From contig NZ_SRIC01000022.1 in assembly GCF_004684775.1 (NCBI RefSeq), positions 1-55,487 on the forward strand: 55,487 bases of DNA. Reading direction: 5' to 3'. Numbering within the stretch: the first letter of the stretch is position 1; every line of letters begins with the position of its first letter. The notes under the pieces were generated by a model. It made no database searches. It worked only from the letters and a program-made list of their open reading frames with translations, and was not told the DNA's origin. The position numbers and the translations under genes are program-made. This stretch comes from Streptomyces sp. MZ04 (lineage in GTDB: Bacteria > Actinomycetota > Actinomycetes > Streptomycetales > Streptomycetaceae). Below are positions 31,444 to 39,912 of this stretch, one piece after another.

Positions 31444-32259
31444 TCAGAAAGTTCCGGGGTCTGCCTGCGCGCGCTGCTCAGCCAGGGCTGTGCGGAAGCG
31501 CTGGAGCTGCTGTCCGGGATAGGGGGCGGCGAACTCGCGGTAGATGCGGTCCCACTCCCGCGCCTTCGATGACAGCTCGAAGGCCTGCCCCCGGAATACA
31601 GGGAGCGGCTGGCAGCGGCAGAAGTTGTGAAACTTGATCACGCTGTCGTCTCCGACGAACCGGTCGTTCGCGTCCTCGCCGACCGCTCCGCGATCTTTAT
31701 AAACCGCCCCTCGGCTGGACATGAGGGCACAGAACGAGCAGCAGCTAAGAGCGGCAGCGCGCGCGTAGGCCACTGCCCCTCGATCCTGCTCGACGGCCTC
31801 GCGGACCGTTTGGCGGCCCGCGTTCAGCACCAGCCGGTCGATCGCGCCGTCGGTCTTGGACATGGCCGCTTCCAGACGGGCATCGAGCGGCTCCTGCTGG
31901 GCGAGCGTCGCGTCGGCTTCGTCGCGCGGCCACAGATCCTTCGTGGCCCATCGCAGCGAAGCGCCAACCTGATCGTCCGGTGGTGGATCTGCCAGCGGCG
32001 CCGTGAATGAGCCCGGCACGCCGGCTGCGTCCCGCTCCCCGTCGTAGAAGTCGGCGGCGAGCGTCGCGGACACGTCCGCGTAGCGGGCAACGACCGCGAT
32101 CACGGCCTCAATCCACGTCGGCACCGTCACCTGCAGCCGGTTCGGGTTGATGAGGCGCCGTACACCGTGCAGGTCCCGCAGCAGCAGCGTTGTCAGCCCG
32201 GCCTGGGCTGCTCTCCACCGGGAGACGCCTGCACCGTCATCCGAGATCGTCGACGCCAA
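31444..32259 (-). CDS. MuF-like minor head protein
   Basis: 271 residues. After an N-terminal helical half it has a Cys-rich patch (ALSCCSFCALMSSRGAVYKDR), VIKFHNFCRCQPLPVF and a helical end, which match the MuF-type head morphogenesis domain of actinophages (FHxxCxCxxxPVF). It follows the portal and overlaps its end by 23 bases. Confidence 0.8.
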   Translation of the reverse strand: MASTISDDGAGVSRWRAAQAGLTTLLLRDLHGVRRLINPNRLQVTVPTWIEAVIAVVARYADVSATLAADFYDGERDAAGVPGSFTAPLADPPPDDQVGASLRWATKDLWPRDEADATLAQQEPLDARLEAAMSKTDGAIDRLVLNAGRQTVREAVEQDRGAVAYARAAALSCCSFCALMSSRGAVYKDRGAVGEDANDRFVGDDSVIKFHNFCRCQPLPVFRGQAFELSSKAREWDRIYREFAAPYPGQQLQRFRTALAEQRAQADPGTF

Positions 32260-33697
32260 GGCTAGCCTCCGACGGCTCGGGGCTCGGTCGACTGTCGCCC
32301 GCGGAGAGTTCGGCGAGACGGTCCATCAGTGCGCTCCGTCCCGCCTGGCCTGCGGCTCGGCGGCGGTCGGCGGCGACGCGCTGCCGTTGACCTTCCGTCA
32401 GTCCGGCCATCTCAAGCGTCACGTCGGAGTCGGGCGGCAGGATCTCGGCCTGCACCAGCTTGACGGTCGCATCGACCTGGGCGGCGATCGTCGGCGTGGC
32501 CGGGTTGCGCCATACGGTCTCGATCCGCCGGGTTTTCTCCGGTGGCTCCCCGTCCCGTACCCACAGGGCGAGACGCATGGCCTGCTGCCAAGCGGCACCG
32601 TAGCGTCGGATGCGGCGCTCGGAGCGCTTGACCAGCTTCGCTTCGGTGGACCGGATCGCATCTGCGGAGGCCGGGTTGTCGGTGGTGTAGCCGAGCATGT
32701 GCGGCGGCAGCCCGAACTGGCTGGACATGATCCGCGCATACAGGTCGATGATCTTCGTCATGCCGGACGGGTCATGCGCCGGGAACTGGCTGACCGTCGG
32801 CACGTTGCCGTCTTCGTCCCGCTCCAGCGCCAGGATGCGGCCGATGTATGTCTCCCACGCCGACTTGGCGTTCCCCTCGGCGTCCTGGAACGCAGACTCG
32901 GAGGCGCCGAGAATGTAGCGCTGCGGGGCGCCGAAGAACTCGGCGGCCACTTCCATGCCCATCAGGCGCCTGCACGCAGCGTCCGTGACCGACATGACCT
33001 CCGGGGTGATCTCGCTCCGGCCGACGCGGTCCGAGGTGCGCTGCCGGTTCGCCATCCGCACCACCGGCACGACACCCAGTTCGTGAATGTCCCGGTCGAC
33101 GACCTCCCAACTGCCCGACGGCGACGGCAAAGCCGTGATCGTCTGATCTGGCAGGTAGAGGACGATCATTCGTTCCTCGGGGCCCGACTCGACATACCCG
33201 TCGGCCTGGCACTCCCGGAGAGCCGCCGTCCCCATCCGCAGACGGGCATCCCACATCAGCGTCATGTCCAGCGGCGACTCCACCGAAATCAACGGCGGAG
33301 AGTCATCGTCACCCGAGCCGATCGCCAGATACTCCCGGCCGTACACCAGCGAATCCAGGTGAGCCAGACTCGACTCGTCGTACAGATCATTGGCGTCGGC
33401 GATCTCCTCCAGGCCAGAGGAGTCCGCTCCGTCGGCCCACCGGAACGCCTCCAAATCGAGGCGTTCCTCCAGGCTCTCGACACCGACCCTCGGCCAGCCG
33501 ATCACCGTATGGAGACCCTTGAGCTGCGGCGGAATCGAAATCCCGAGATCTCGAATGAGCTGCTCGCCATTGAAGTACGCGTCCCGCAACTGCAGCTCGT
33601 ACCGGTCGCGCATCATATCCGCCCGCAACATGTTGATCATTGCGAGCTCGTAGTCCGACAGGTACACCAGCGGGAGTTCGGGAATAGAGAGAGTCAC
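32237..33697 (-). CDS. Portal protein (SPP1 gp6-like)
   Basis: A GTG at 33697 overlapping the TerL stop (GTGA) is a better start than the longer alternative, giving 486 residues beginning TLSIPELPLVYLSDYELAMINML. The block RDRYELQLRDAYFNGEQLIRDLGISIPPQL is typical of SPP1-family portals of Streptomyces and mycobacteriophages. Further portal features include SSQFGLPPHMLGYTTDNPASADAIRSTEAKLVKRSERR. It forms the dodecameric DNA channel. Confidence 0.9.
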   Translation of the reverse strand: MTLSIPELPLVYLSDYELAMINMLRADMMRDRYELQLRDAYFNGEQLIRDLGISIPPQLKGLHTVIGWPRVGVESLEERLDLEAFRWADGADSSGLEEIADANDLYDESSLAHLDSLVYGREYLAIGSGDDDSPPLISVESPLDMTLMWDARLRMGTAALRECQADGYVESGPEERMIVLYLPDQTITALPSPSGSWEVVDRDIHELGVVPVVRMANRQRTSDRVGRSEITPEVMSVTDAACRRLMGMEVAAEFFGAPQRYILGASESAFQDAEGNAKSAWETYIGRILALERDEDGNVPTVSQFPAHDPSGMTKIIDLYARIMSSQFGLPPHMLGYTTDNPASADAIRSTEAKLVKRSERRIRRYGAAWQQAMRLALWVRDGEPPEKTRRIETVWRNPATPTIAAQVDATVKLVQAEILPPDSDVTLEMAGLTEGQRQRVAADRRRAAGQAGRSALMDRLAELSAGDSRPSPEPSEASLGVDDLG

Positions 33698-35325
33698 CGC
33701 AGCACCACCACCCGTCCCTGTCGCGCCTTTGACCTCTTGCCCAGCCCCTTGGCCATGGCATCCACTCGACACTGCCAGGCAAGGACAGCCGCTATCGCGG
33801 CATCGATCTTGCGAGGCGACTCGGGATGTTCCTTCATGATCTGAATGCCCGACCTCGACTCACGCCGGCGGGCATTGAGGATGTGACGCGTCAGCACGCT
33901 CGTTCCGTCATGCGTCAACTCGCCGTCGGCTACCGAGGATCGGAACTTCTCCAGAGCACGCACGATCTGTACCGCCCGGCCGCCCGTCATCCACCATTCG
34001 ATCGGATGGTTCGCGGACGCCTTCACCTTCAGGCGCCTGCCGTGCTTCGCCTCCCAGGCCGCGACGTGCGATTCCCACTTGGCGGGGTCCGCATACATAC
34101 CGACGACGCGATAGTCCCTGAACGCATCCTCGACAGCGGCCAACACCTCCACCGTCGGGACCTGCCAGTCTGTACCGAACGGCCCTTCCGGCTGCTCCCA
34201 GCACCCCAACAGGAACAGATGCCCGTCGCTCACGCGGCAGCCCATCAGGGCCGTGGCATCCGTAACCCCGCGAGACCGGCGCCGCGAACCGTCAAAGCCG
34301 AGGACTATCTCATCGGTTGAGTCGACGGCCTTTTCGAGGTCAGCCACGCTGGCCCACTCTGGCTGCGAGATCCACGAGTCCGAGGCGTGCGTGATCTGGT
34401 TCAGAAAGTCCGCGCGCGCCACCTGGGGATGAGTTGCGGGGTCCCAGATGTCGGCCACGATGCGCTCAAGGTCAACCCAGCCGCCCGCTACGTCAGCGGA
34501 GTCCCCGTATACATGGGCCAGGCCCGCGAGAAGGGATACGCGGTCGGTCAGATCCGTCTCCGGAGGCGCCTCTCGGTGGTCGTAGAGGAGACCGTCATCC
34601 CTGGCCCGCCCCTCGACGATGCGCTTCCAGTATTCGGCCGAGTGCTCGGCAACCGAGCCCTCACCAGGGATGAAAGCATTCGGCGATTCGATCGTTGAAC
34701 CGCCAAGCTTGGCCGCGTTAATCCGCATGACCTCCGCCATGCGAATGCCGCCGTTGGACGGCCGCCACTCCTCGGTCTGGTCGAGGATGGCGAAGACCGC
34801 CTTGTTGCCCTTCAGGCTGGACGGCGAAGACGTGACGGGCTCGATGCGGCCCCGCGGAAGGTTCACAAAAGTGTCGAGGGGCTCAAGGCCTCGGTAGTTG
34901 TCGAGGGCGGGTCCGTCGAGCATTTCCAGGAGGGGGGCCCACGAGTTCTTGGTTTGAGCCTCACTTACCGCCGCCACCTGAACCAGAGGGGTCCGGACCT
35001 CGGACCAGGGCTTGCCTACGGGTTGCCCGTCCGCGTCCCAGCCGTCGAACAGAACCGGCCCTAGCGCTTCCACACACGCGATGGCCGCGAGAAAGGGTGA
35101 TTTGCCCCAGCCTCGCGGCCGACTGATGACGCCGCGACGGTACTTGCGCCTTCCCGTGACTGGGTTCAGCTCGTAGAACTGAAGTAGGAAGCGTGCCTGC
35201 TCGTTCGTCGGGATGTACGGCTCGTACTCGCCTCGGTCAGGCGCTGAGAGATTCTCCGTGATCCAGTCCAGGACTTCCCAGCCAAGGGTCGGCAGTTCGC
35301 CGGGCTGCGATGGGCGCCAAGGCAT
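33694..35325 (-). CDS. terL: Terminase large subunit
   Basis: 543 residues. The ATPase half has a Walker A-like SRPRGWGKSPFLAAIACVEAL near residue 68, a Walker B region (AVFAILDQTEEW, around 178), and the nuclease half has VLGFDGSRRRSRGVTDATAL around 342 with conserved Asp. It cuts and packages DNA. Its start lies within the last 89 bases of the upstream HNH gene, an unusually long overlap. Phylogenetic type (headful or cos) is not decided by inspection. Confidence 0.92.
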   Translation of the reverse strand: MPWRPSQPGELPTLGWEVLDWITENLSAPDRGEYEPYIPTNEQARFLLQFYELNPVTGRRKYRRGVISRPRGWGKSPFLAAIACVEALGPVLFDGWDADGQPVGKPWSEVRTPLVQVAAVSEAQTKNSWAPLLEMLDGPALDNYRGLEPLDTFVNLPRGRIEPVTSSPSSLKGNKAVFAILDQTEEWRPSNGGIRMAEVMRINAAKLGGSTIESPNAFIPGEGSVAEHSAEYWKRIVEGRARDDGLLYDHREAPPETDLTDRVSLLAGLAHVYGDSADVAGGWVDLERIVADIWDPATHPQVARADFLNQITHASDSWISQPEWASVADLEKAVDSTDEIVLGFDGSRRRSRGVTDATALMGCRVSDGHLFLLGCWEQPEGPFGTDWQVPTVEVLAAVEDAFRDYRVVGMYADPAKWESHVAAWEAKHGRRLKVKASANHPIEWWMTGGRAVQIVRALEKFRSSVADGELTHDGTSVLTRHILNARRRESRSGIQIMKEHPESPRKIDAAIAAVLAWQCRVDAMAKGLGKRSKARQGRVVVLR

Positions 35326-36259
35326 TGCCCACCCCCCGCCGCCGCTTCCGCAGCCTCCACTCGACGAGGAACATGACGTTCTTCGTGAGGTTGCAGGTTA
35401 GGCATGCAGGCACGAGATTCCCGATGGCGTGTCGGCCGCCCCGCGAGATCGGGATGACGTGGTCCACCGTCAAGTCACCCGGAATGCCGCAGTAGGCGCA
35501 GCGGTGAGAGTAGGCCAGGAGCATCCGCTGCCAGTCGCGAGCGCTGACCGCCCGCGTCTCCGATGCGCTGCGGATGCGGGCTCGCCGACGGTCCCGCGCG
35601 TTCTTCCAGAGAAGGGGATCCTTGGCGTACTCGCGCTTGGTCTTCTCCGCCAGCGCCTGCCGATTCCGCTCCCGGTAGGCCGCCTGCCACTCTTGCAGCC
35701 TCTCGGCGTTCTCCTTGCGGTACTTCTCCTGGTACGCCTTCACGTACTCGCTGCGGTTCTTGGCGCTGGCTTTCCACTTGCACGACTTCGAGCAGTACTT
35801 GGTGATCAGTGGCGCGTCGTCAGGGAGTGGTACCGAGCAGGTGGCGCAGTATCGATGGCCCAGCACCACGCCGTTTTGTGCACGCGCCCCACACTTCTGG
35901 TCGCAGTAGCGCTTCTGCGTGGATGACGTATCCGGCAGCGGCTTCCGGCAGCACTCGTAGGCGCAGATCCTGCCGCGCTTCGCCTCCAGGCGGCGCTCTG
36001 CGATCACCTTCAGCCGGGCATCGGCCTGACATCGATCGGTGCAGTACTTCGGCCACGGCCCGCACGTCGCCTGGCGCACAACCTTGCCGCCACAGGTTAC
36101 GCAGAGACGCTCCGGCTCGGGTTCGCCTTTCCGGCGAAGTCGGTCACGCTCCAGACGGGACGCGTGTTGGCGGCTGCAGGTTGGTTGACCGCAGTGCGCT
36201 CGGCGAGCTCCAGTGAGCGGAGCTTCGCAATATGGGCAGGCAGAGATACTCTCGGCCAT
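35237..36259 (-). CDS. HNH endonuclease with four zinc knuckles
   Basis: GGAGG lies before the ATG at 36259. The 340-residue protein starts with four Cys4-type knuckles, each ending YCxxxC or similar (CPYCEAP...CGQPTC, CVTCGGK...YCTDRC, CAYECCR...YCDQKC, CATCSVP...YCSKSC), then a helical basic linker (residues 165-225), and ends with an HNH nuclease: CAYCGIPGDLTVDHVIPISRGG and NLVPACLTCNLTKN. HNH proteins beside terminase genes take part in DNA packaging in several phages (HK97 gp74-like), which is known for the family. The long zinc region looks like a DNA-recognition arm. Confidence 0.8.
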   Translation of the reverse strand: MAESISACPYCEAPLTGARRAHCGQPTCSRQHASRLERDRLRRKGEPEPERLCVTCGGKVVRQATCGPWPKYCTDRCQADARLKVIAERRLEAKRGRICAYECCRKPLPDTSSTQKRYCDQKCGARAQNGVVLGHRYCATCSVPLPDDAPLITKYCSKSCKWKASAKNRSEYVKAYQEKYRKENAERLQEWQAAYRERNRQALAEKTKREYAKDPLLWKNARDRRRARIRSASETRAVSARDWQRMLLAYSHRCAYCGIPGDLTVDHVIPISRGGRHAIGNLVPACLTCNLTKNVMFLVEWRLRKRRRGVGNALAPIAARRTADPWLGSPGLDHGESLSA

Positions 36260-36364
36260 GTCGGTTCCTCCAGCTAGGGACCGTCCACGCCCCGGGGGTG
36301 TTAGCGCACCCGCCGGGGTCTTTGATGTTCTTGACCTGGCAATTCTATCGAGATTGGCGGTCCC

Positions 36365-36853
36365 TTAGGCCTCTTTCGCCTGATCCTCCGAGCCTGGCAA
36401 GATCCTCAATTCCCCGTAGCGCTGCCGAGACCGTTCGCCCGCGATCGGTCGCTTCCCATCCGCCTCGTCGGCCTGCGCAAACTGCATCCGCAGCCGCGCG
36501 CGGTCCTCGGGGGTCGCACCGAACTTGGCCACACGCAGGCGTAGCTCGCCGGCCGCCGACATCTCCCCCGACCACAGCCGCGCGTGCACGACGGCCGTAT
36601 CCAGAAGGAAGTCCCAGTCCGTCGAGCTGAAGTGCTCGGCCTGTGGGCTGGCCTTCCACATCTCCCACCAGTCGAGGGTGCGTTGCGGCCACCGATACTC
36701 GACCAGGTCGCCGTCCTTCTCCACCTGGAATGTCGGCAGCTCTGGCGGCTCGGCCTGCTCGAAGCGCAGCACTGTCTGGGCGATCGGGTCCTTGTTGCTT
36801 CGGGCACGCCGGGAAGGATCCTTCGGCTGGGGGCCTCGGCCTGCCACGGCCAT
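36365..36853 (-). CDS. terS: Terminase small subunit
   Basis: The start at 36853 (MAVAGRGPQPKDPSRRARSNKDPI) is chosen for its family-typical N-terminus. The 162 residues continue with RTLDWWEMWKASPQAEHFSSTDWDFLLDTAVVHARLWSGEMSAAGELRLRVAKFG, the conserved region of Streptomyces phage small terminases. It recognises the DNA packaging site and hands it to TerL. A PrimPol-like gene lies 14 bases upstream. Confidence 0.85.
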   Translation of the reverse strand: MAVAGRGPQPKDPSRRARSNKDPIAQTVLRFEQAEPPELPTFQVEKDGDLVEYRWPQRTLDWWEMWKASPQAEHFSSTDWDFLLDTAVVHARLWSGEMSAAGELRLRVAKFGATPEDRARLRMQFAQADEADGKRPIAGERSRQRYGELRILPGSEDQAKEA

Positions 36854-36867
36854 CACCCCCTTCAGTG

Positions 36868-37476
36868 CTAGATCAGCGCCGGGAGCAGTTCGGACAGATC
36901 GGCCAGCACGCTCGGGGAGTTGCGCCACACCTTGCCGGTCATGGCGATGTACCTGCGGTCTCCGTACACTTCAAGGCCGCTGCCGTTCGGCATCGCGATT
37001 CGTCGGCCGTTCTTGAGGCTGCCGCGGCCCCAGATATGCAGCCCGGCTCCCGAGTGGCTCACCTCGATGAACGTTTCCGGGAGTCGGGCCAGGAGGTCGG
37101 CCGCCCATGGTTCGAGCGCCCCGTCTGCGGCCAGGACATGGTCGAGGTCAATGCAGAGGATGTCGTCGGCGACCGTCAGGACGTACCCGAGGCCAACGCC
37201 GGCCTGACTCCGCACTGCTGCCCCGTAGTCCGACCAGGACGACGGGTCGGTGACCGAGGCGAACTTTGAGTCGGTGCGCAGCGGAACCTTGCGCTCACTC
37301 CATCGCACCCAGCGGTCCCGAACTCGCAGGTCAATGGGGATCGGGTCAACGTCAGCCCGCTGTCGGCGTCGCGCCCTGTATGCCTTGGCCTCGCACGACC
37401 GTGAGCAGTGCCGCCGGTCTGACCGGTGCATTACCGGGAGAGGGCCGGAGCAGACGCCGCAGGATGTGGTCGACAT
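36868..37476 (-). CDS. Zinc-knuckle plus PrimPol-like protein
   Basis: 202 residues. Residues 6-29 form a zinc knuckle (CGVCSGPLPVMHRSDRRHCSRSC). From residue 50 the protein looks like the N-terminal half of an archaeo-eukaryotic primase/polymerase: WSDYGAAVRSQAGVGLGYVLT, DDILCIDLDHVL (metal-binding Asp), EVSHSGAGLHIWGRG and GLEVYGDRRYIAMTGKVW. No helicase part is present. A leaderless promoter (TAAGAT-N6-ATG) begins the operon here, and TerS follows. It could prime DNA near the terminase end of the genome; this is inference. Confidence 0.75.
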   Translation of the reverse strand: MSTTSCGVCSGPLPVMHRSDRRHCSRSCEAKAYRARRRQRADVDPIPIDLRVRDRWVRWSERKVPLRTDSKFASVTDPSSWSDYGAAVRSQAGVGLGYVLTVADDILCIDLDHVLAADGALEPWAADLLARLPETFIEVSHSGAGLHIWGRGSLKNGRRIAMPNGSGLEVYGDRRYIAMTGKVWRNSPSVLADLSELLPALI

Positions 37477-37488
37477 GATGCCATCTTA
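37474..37488 (-). promoter_or_regulatory. Leaderless promoter -10 TAAGAT-N6-ATG for the PrimPol-terminase operon
   Basis: On the minus strand TAAGAT (37483-37488) is followed by six bases and the ATG at 37476. This would start the head-gene transcription unit on the start codon itself. Confidence 0.5.
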
Positions 37489-38010
37489 GCGGCGGCGGTG
37501 TGTAGGCTACAAGGCTTTGAACTGCTCGAATGCATCATCGCACGGGGAAGGAGCGGCACGCCGGTCTAGACCACCAGGACATAACCGCAGGTCACGGATC
37601 CCCCAGACCCGTAGCCGACCTCAGCGTGTATACGGCCCCGATCCCTAAAAGATCATGATCAAGGAACCCTCCCCAGGGTGATCATGGTCTAGTGGATCTT
37701 CATCAGAGATCGTTTGGATCACCGAATTGACCATGGAAATCCCTAAGCGCTCAAGGGAAGTCCTTAGGCCCTTAATCGCTTCTGTGTCGAACGTTCACGA
37801 ATCGATCTTCGTTCTCGATCTTCTTCGACTTCAATCATTGATCATTTCGCTGATCAAGATCTCATCGACAACTGATCACTCTCACGCGATCACCATCGCA
37901 TCACCATGCAGCACTGCACATGCCTGCCTCACCCCGACCGCTGCCCTGCCCATGCCCTGCCCGCCTGCCCCGGTACGGGGCGGCACGTGGGGGTGGCGGC
38001 ACCGCCTGCC
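37477..38010. other. 534-bp non-coding island, rich in GATC and lower in GC
   Basis: No gene is credible here. Between about 37596 and 37893 there are 15 GATC sites, several as TGATCA or GATCATGATC (37651-37660), and the base composition is much less GC-rich than on either side. From about 37917 to 37985 follows a pyrimidine-rich tract with repeated CTGCC. Its place at the head of the terminase operon suggests a cos/pac or replication-origin region. Confidence 0.7.
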
Positions 38011-38181
38011 CTACCCCTCACGGTCGGCCTGCTCCTCGTGGGTCCATGCGTGCGCCCACACATCGGTCTCGTCCACGAGCAGCGTCATCGGCTCGCCTGG
38101 TCGGCGTGCAGGATCGGAGGTGACGGTGACAGGGACCGGAACGTGGCATACGCAGCATTGGGTGTACGCAACGGCTGGCAT
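38011..38181 (-). CDS. Small zinc-motif protein (56 aa)
   Basis: The ATG at 38181 overlaps the previous stop by one base (TGATG). The 56 residues contain YTQCCVCHVPV, a likely Cys-based metal site, then beta strands (MTLLVDETDVWAHAWTHEE). Function unknown. Last gene of the 38-40 kb cluster before the GATC island. Confidence 0.55.
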   Translation of the reverse strand: MPAVAYTQCCVCHVPVPVTVTSDPARRPGEPMTLLVDETDVWAHAWTHEEQADREG

Positions 38182-38438
38182 CAACGGGACCTGCGTCGAC
38201 CGACGTTGCGACGGTCGCCTGGCCAGACTCCCGTGCGCTCGAAGTGCAGCCGTGCGCAGTAGGCCTTGGCTCTTGGTCCGAGGTACTTCGCCAGTTGCTT
38301 GGAGCATCGCGTGTGATCACCATGAGTGTTCCAGCGGATCTTGGCCGAGCCTGCCCCAGTCGACCAGTAGGTCTTGAGCTGAGCTGCGTTCCCTCGCCGG
38401 CTGCGGTTTCCTCGTCCCTTGCTCGCCACGTGGATCAC
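38181..38438 (-). CDS. Small basic phage protein
   Basis: The GTG at 38438 overlaps the previous stop, and a second GTG nine bases on has the better SD (AGGAG). The protein of about 82-85 residues has AAQLKTYWSTGAGSAKIRWNTHGDHTRCSKQLAKYLGPRAKAYCARLH, a block I recognise from many actinophage genomes as a small hypothetical protein near head genes. The two conserved Cys and high charge suggest nucleic-acid or structural binding. Confidence 0.7.
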   Translation of the reverse strand: MIHVASKGRGNRSRRGNAAQLKTYWSTGAGSAKIRWNTHGDHTRCSKQLAKYLGPRAKAYCARLHFERTGVWPGDRRNVGRRRSR

Positions 38439-38608
38439 TCCTCTGGCGCGGGCTTCTGGTCTTCGGGCTCTGGGTCTACGCGTTGGATGCAGGCGACGTG
38501 TTCGGTGGGGATGGCCCAGCCGTCTCTGATCTGCAGGGTGAGGGCGGGGTCTTCGACGAGCATGTCCTCACGTCTGCGTTCGGCGTGGATGATCAGGTAT
38601 GCGGGCAT
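38435..38608 (-). CDS. Small hypothetical protein (57 aa)
   Basis: The start at 38608 (MPAYLIIHAERRREDMLVEDPALTLQIRDGWAIP) is chosen over the longer frame because it has the compact beta pattern and follows the HNH stop by ten bases. Unknown function. Confidence 0.55.
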   Translation of the reverse strand: MPAYLIIHAERRREDMLVEDPALTLQIRDGWAIPTEHVACIQRVDPEPEDQKPAPEE

Positions 38609-38618
38609 GGTCACCGCC

Positions 38619-38930
38619 TCACAGGAGTCCGGGGTGGGCCTCTGCCGGGCGATTGCGTCCGGGCCTCGGGTTGGCGGCTTTGGATGCGTGACCTTCTGCA
38701 CTGCTTTTGTACCGGTGGCAGTGTGGGGGGACGCGGTCGTGGGCCCAGTCGAGGTTGTCGAGGCTGTGGTCGTCGCCGGGATTCTTGTGGTCGAGGTAGT
38801 CGCCGCCGGGTTGTCCGCAGAGGTGGCAGACGTGTTCGGGGCTGCGGGCGTGCGCTGCCGGGCGGATCTCGCTGGCCCAGTTCGCCGGGAGTCGGCTCTT
38901 CCTTGTGCTGCCGCGCCAGCCGCCGCTCAT
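38619..38930 (-). CDS. Small HNH-type endonuclease
   Basis: The ATG at 38930 overlaps the previous stop by four bases. The 103-residue protein has CHLCGQPGGDYLDHKNPGDDHSLDNLDWAHDRVPPHCHRYKSSAEG: a CxxC, the DH of the HNH core, the asparagine in LDNLDW, and a final H. This is a minimal HNH nuclease as found in actinophages, often of the homing or packaging type. It is one of two HNH proteins flanking the GATC island. Confidence 0.75.
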   Translation of the reverse strand: MSGGWRGSTRKSRLPANWASEIRPAAHARSPEHVCHLCGQPGGDYLDHKNPGDDHSLDNLDWAHDRVPPHCHRYKSSAEGHASKAANPRPGRNRPAEAHPGLL

Positions 38931-39148
38931 GACGGTGCCTCCGTCCGGATGGTGACACTGCTGGCGAAGAGGGTGATCGTGACGGTGACGCAGTTCTGGT
39001 CGGTGATGTCGTGGGCCTTGATGCATGCCCCGTCGGGGATGGCGACTTCGGTTCCGTTGATGCGGACGGCGTTGGGGACGAGGAAGCCGCTTCGGTCTTC
39101 TGGGTTGATGCGGCGTTCGATGATCTCGATGTCTGCGCCTCGAAGCAT
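38927..39148 (-). CDS. Small hypothetical protein
   Basis: 73 residues in alternating strands (ADIEIIERRINPEDRSGFLVPNAVRINGTEVAIPDG, then NCVTVTITLFASSVTIRTE). Similar small beta proteins with a VRINGTEV strand are widespread in actinophages. Overlaps the HNH start. Confidence 0.6.
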   Translation of the reverse strand: MLRGADIEIIERRINPEDRSGFLVPNAVRINGTEVAIPDGACIKAHDITDQNCVTVTITLFASSVTIRTEAPS

Positions 39149-39151
39149 CGT

Positions 39152-39700
39152 CTACTCCTCGGGGCTGTGTCCGGTAGCGACGGGCCCCTTGATGTAGGTC
39201 TCGGGGCACTCGTGCGGTTCCTCGGGAGTCCACTGGCCCCAGGTTCGGCAGCCGTCGCAGTGTTCCCAGCCGCCTGCGACGATCTCGCTGTAGTTGTACG
39301 GCGTGCCGTCGGCGTGCGTTGGGCGGCCAGTGGATTCCCTGGAATTGGGAAGATTCCTGCCCTCTCGCAAGGCCCGCGCGATGTCGGCTTGCGCCTTGCG
39401 GGTCTCGTCCTGGACTTGCTGGCGGAACTTCTCGAACTCGCCCTCGATGTGGACCTTAAGGAACAGCGGGTGGCCGTTCTCGTCGACGGGTACGTCGTTG
39501 GCGGGGATGTCGACGGTGTCGGGTGTGACGATGACGCCGCGTGCACCGATCTTGTCGGCGATGTCCTGCCAGTGGTCGCGCCACGTGGTGTCGGCGCCGA
39601 GGATGTACCGCTGTGGGGCGGTCTCGTCAACGACGAGGACGAACGGCGGTCGGTCGTCGCTGCTGCCTTCGGGGAGTTCGAGGATCTGGATGCGGGCCAT
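39152..39700 (-). CDS. Hypothetical phage protein with C-terminal Cys motif
   Basis: 182 residues: RPPFVLVVDETAPQRYILGADTTWRDHWQDIADKIGARGVIVTPDTVDI, a helical coil (FEKFRQQVQDETRKAQADIARALREG) and a C-terminal WEHCDGCRTWGQWTPEEPHECPE metal site. Unknown. The ATG overlaps the stop of the upstream gene by one base. Confidence 0.6.
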   Translation of the reverse strand: MARIQILELPEGSSDDRPPFVLVVDETAPQRYILGADTTWRDHWQDIADKIGARGVIVTPDTVDIPANDVPVDENGHPLFLKVHIEGEFEKFRQQVQDETRKAQADIARALREGRNLPNSRESTGRPTHADGTPYNYSEIVAGGWEHCDGCRTWGQWTPEEPHECPETYIKGPVATGHSPEE

Positions 39701-39912
39701 CAGGCGTCGCCTCGCTTCAGATTTTCGCGGAGGACGTCGCCGATCTCTAGGAGGGCTTGGGCGATGGCGACGGTTGCGACGGCTTGTCCGTGGGCGGCGC
39801 GGGCTTTGATCTCGGCGCTGGCCACGTTCCCTGAGGGCATCGCGTTGAGGTGCTGCGCGGCTTGCCCGAGGGTGCGCTGGGCGAGTTCGCGGTAGCTGGG
39901 TACGGCGGCCAT
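39700..39912 (-). CDS. Small helical hypothetical protein
   Basis: 70 residues, all helical (YRELAQRTLGQAAQHLNAM, then IKARAAHGQAVATVAIAQALLEIGDVLRENL). Overlaps the downstream gene by one base. Common in Streptomyces phages but of unknown role. Confidence 0.6.
   Translation of the reverse strand: MAAVPSYRELAQRTLGQAAQHLNAMPSGNVASAEIKARAAHGQAVATVAIAQALLEIGDVLRENLKRGDA

Noticed and set aside
32147..33844. A plus-strand open frame of 565 residues opposite the portal and MuF-like genes
   Set aside because: The portal frame has clear family motifs; the opposite frame has none.
37477..38010. CRISPR array in the repeated GATC/CTGCC region
   Set aside because: Repeats are 4-6 bases, irregularly spaced, without a constant repeat and spacer length; no CRISPR array was seen anywhere in the window.
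37727..38377. Plus-strand open frame of 216 residues across the GATC island
   Set aside because: Its translation is low-complexity and lacks an SD; the minus-strand genes at 38011-38438 with coupled starts explain the right part.
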